Shown: piece after piece, positions 63,755 through 64,000 of the stretch
Layout of the letters: every line of letters begins with the position of its first letter
Numbering within the stretch: position 1 is the first letter of the stretch
Position numbers and translations under genes: made by a program
NCBI GenBank assembly: GCA_012295275.1
Contig: CM022673.1
Coordinates: forward strand, 20,970,413 to 21,034,412
Origin: Chrysomallon squamiferum
Taxonomy: Eukaryota > Mollusca > Gastropoda > Neomphalida > Peltospiridae
Length of the DNA stretch: 64,000 nt
Direction: 5' to 3'
The notes under the pieces: generated by a model
Told to the model about the DNA's origin: nothing
What the model saw: only the letters and a program-made list of their open reading frames with translations
The model's database searches: none

Positions 63755-64000
63755 ATGACGAGCACGGAACCCAGTCTGTCTGGCTCGACGTATTCAACTC
63801 CTTCCTTTGAGATCGACTACGAGGCTCTGAAAGAATGCAACGACACTGTACTGAACAAACCCCCTCCTGCAGACGGTAAGTCAGCTTTACAATAATTAAT
63901 TAATTATCTCACTAACATTCCCTCTTGGCCTTTGTAAAACAACCAAATGCTGTTTTTTGTACACTACAGATAAAGATGAATCTATGAGGATGTGCGCACA
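63755..64000 (+). CDS. Unrecognised gene, first coding exon and start of the second
   Basis: The exon begins after the acceptor TGACTGTTTCAG at 63751, and ATG at 63755 is three bases inside. It runs to 63875 with a consensus donor (ACG|GTAAGTC). After a 94-bp intron the next exon starts at 63970 and remains open to the window end. The visible product is about 50 residues: MTSTEPSLSGSTYSTPSFEI, DYEALKECNDTVLNKPPPAD, then DKDESMRMCA. It is hydrophilic, Ser/Thr-rich then acidic, with one N-x-T site (NDT) and no signal peptide. G+C is clearly higher than the flanks, as for the other coding exons. The N-terminus could be a cytosolic tail or a receptor ectodomain; too little is visible to name it. 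Confidence 0.65.

Overview
This window is eukaryotic nuclear DNA, most likely from a mollusc (probably a gastropod). Genes are split by many GT-AG introns of roughly 90 bp to 2 kb. The DNA is strongly AT-rich and full of simple repeats. Three degenerate copies of what I recall as a widespread molluscan dispersed repeat are present. The organism call is an inference from these traits and from protein similarity recalled from memory.

Layout, left to right. (1) 158-8110, minus: the first 14 coding exons of an ACSS3-type propionate/short-chain acyl-CoA synthetase; its 3' end lies beyond the left edge. (2) 8909-14811, plus: an FKBP4/5-class peptidyl-prolyl isomerase with two FKBP domains and TPRs, and two mutually exclusive last exons. 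It is divergent from ACSS3 across a roughly 800 bp shared upstream region that holds a Tigger-like transposon end. (3) 17016-25316, minus: SCYL2, a clathrin-associated pseudokinase, in 16 coding exons, one carrying an apparent 1-base deletion. (4) 27217-27917, minus: an intronless unknown gene with a C-terminal cysteine pattern, also broken by one missing base in a homopolymer. (5) 29604-31606, plus: a small secreted protein with a Thr-rich linker and two related exon-encoded repeats that I do not recognise. (6) 34047-37344, minus: CDCA7, with its cysteine-rich zinc-finger domain. (7) 38709-43006, plus: PNPO, divergent from CDCA7. (8) 43007-63751: about 20 kb without a convincing coding exon, holding microsatellites, small transposon relics, tandem duplications and a putative untranslated first exon ending at 56661. 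(9) 63755-64000, plus: the first coding exon and start of the second exon of an unrecognised gene running off the right edge.

The genes are unrelated housekeeping functions (acyl-CoA activation, protein folding, vesicle traffic, chromatin/DNA methylation, vitamin B6 salvage) and do not form a pathway. I found no clearly new multi-gene system. The most original items are the secreted duplicated-exon protein, the cysteine-pattern orphan gene, the alternative C-termini of the FKBP gene and the unknown gene at the right edge. Exon limits were placed by hand from splice signals, phase and protein continuity. In the recognised genes the exon lengths sum to intact frames except at the SCYL2 defect.
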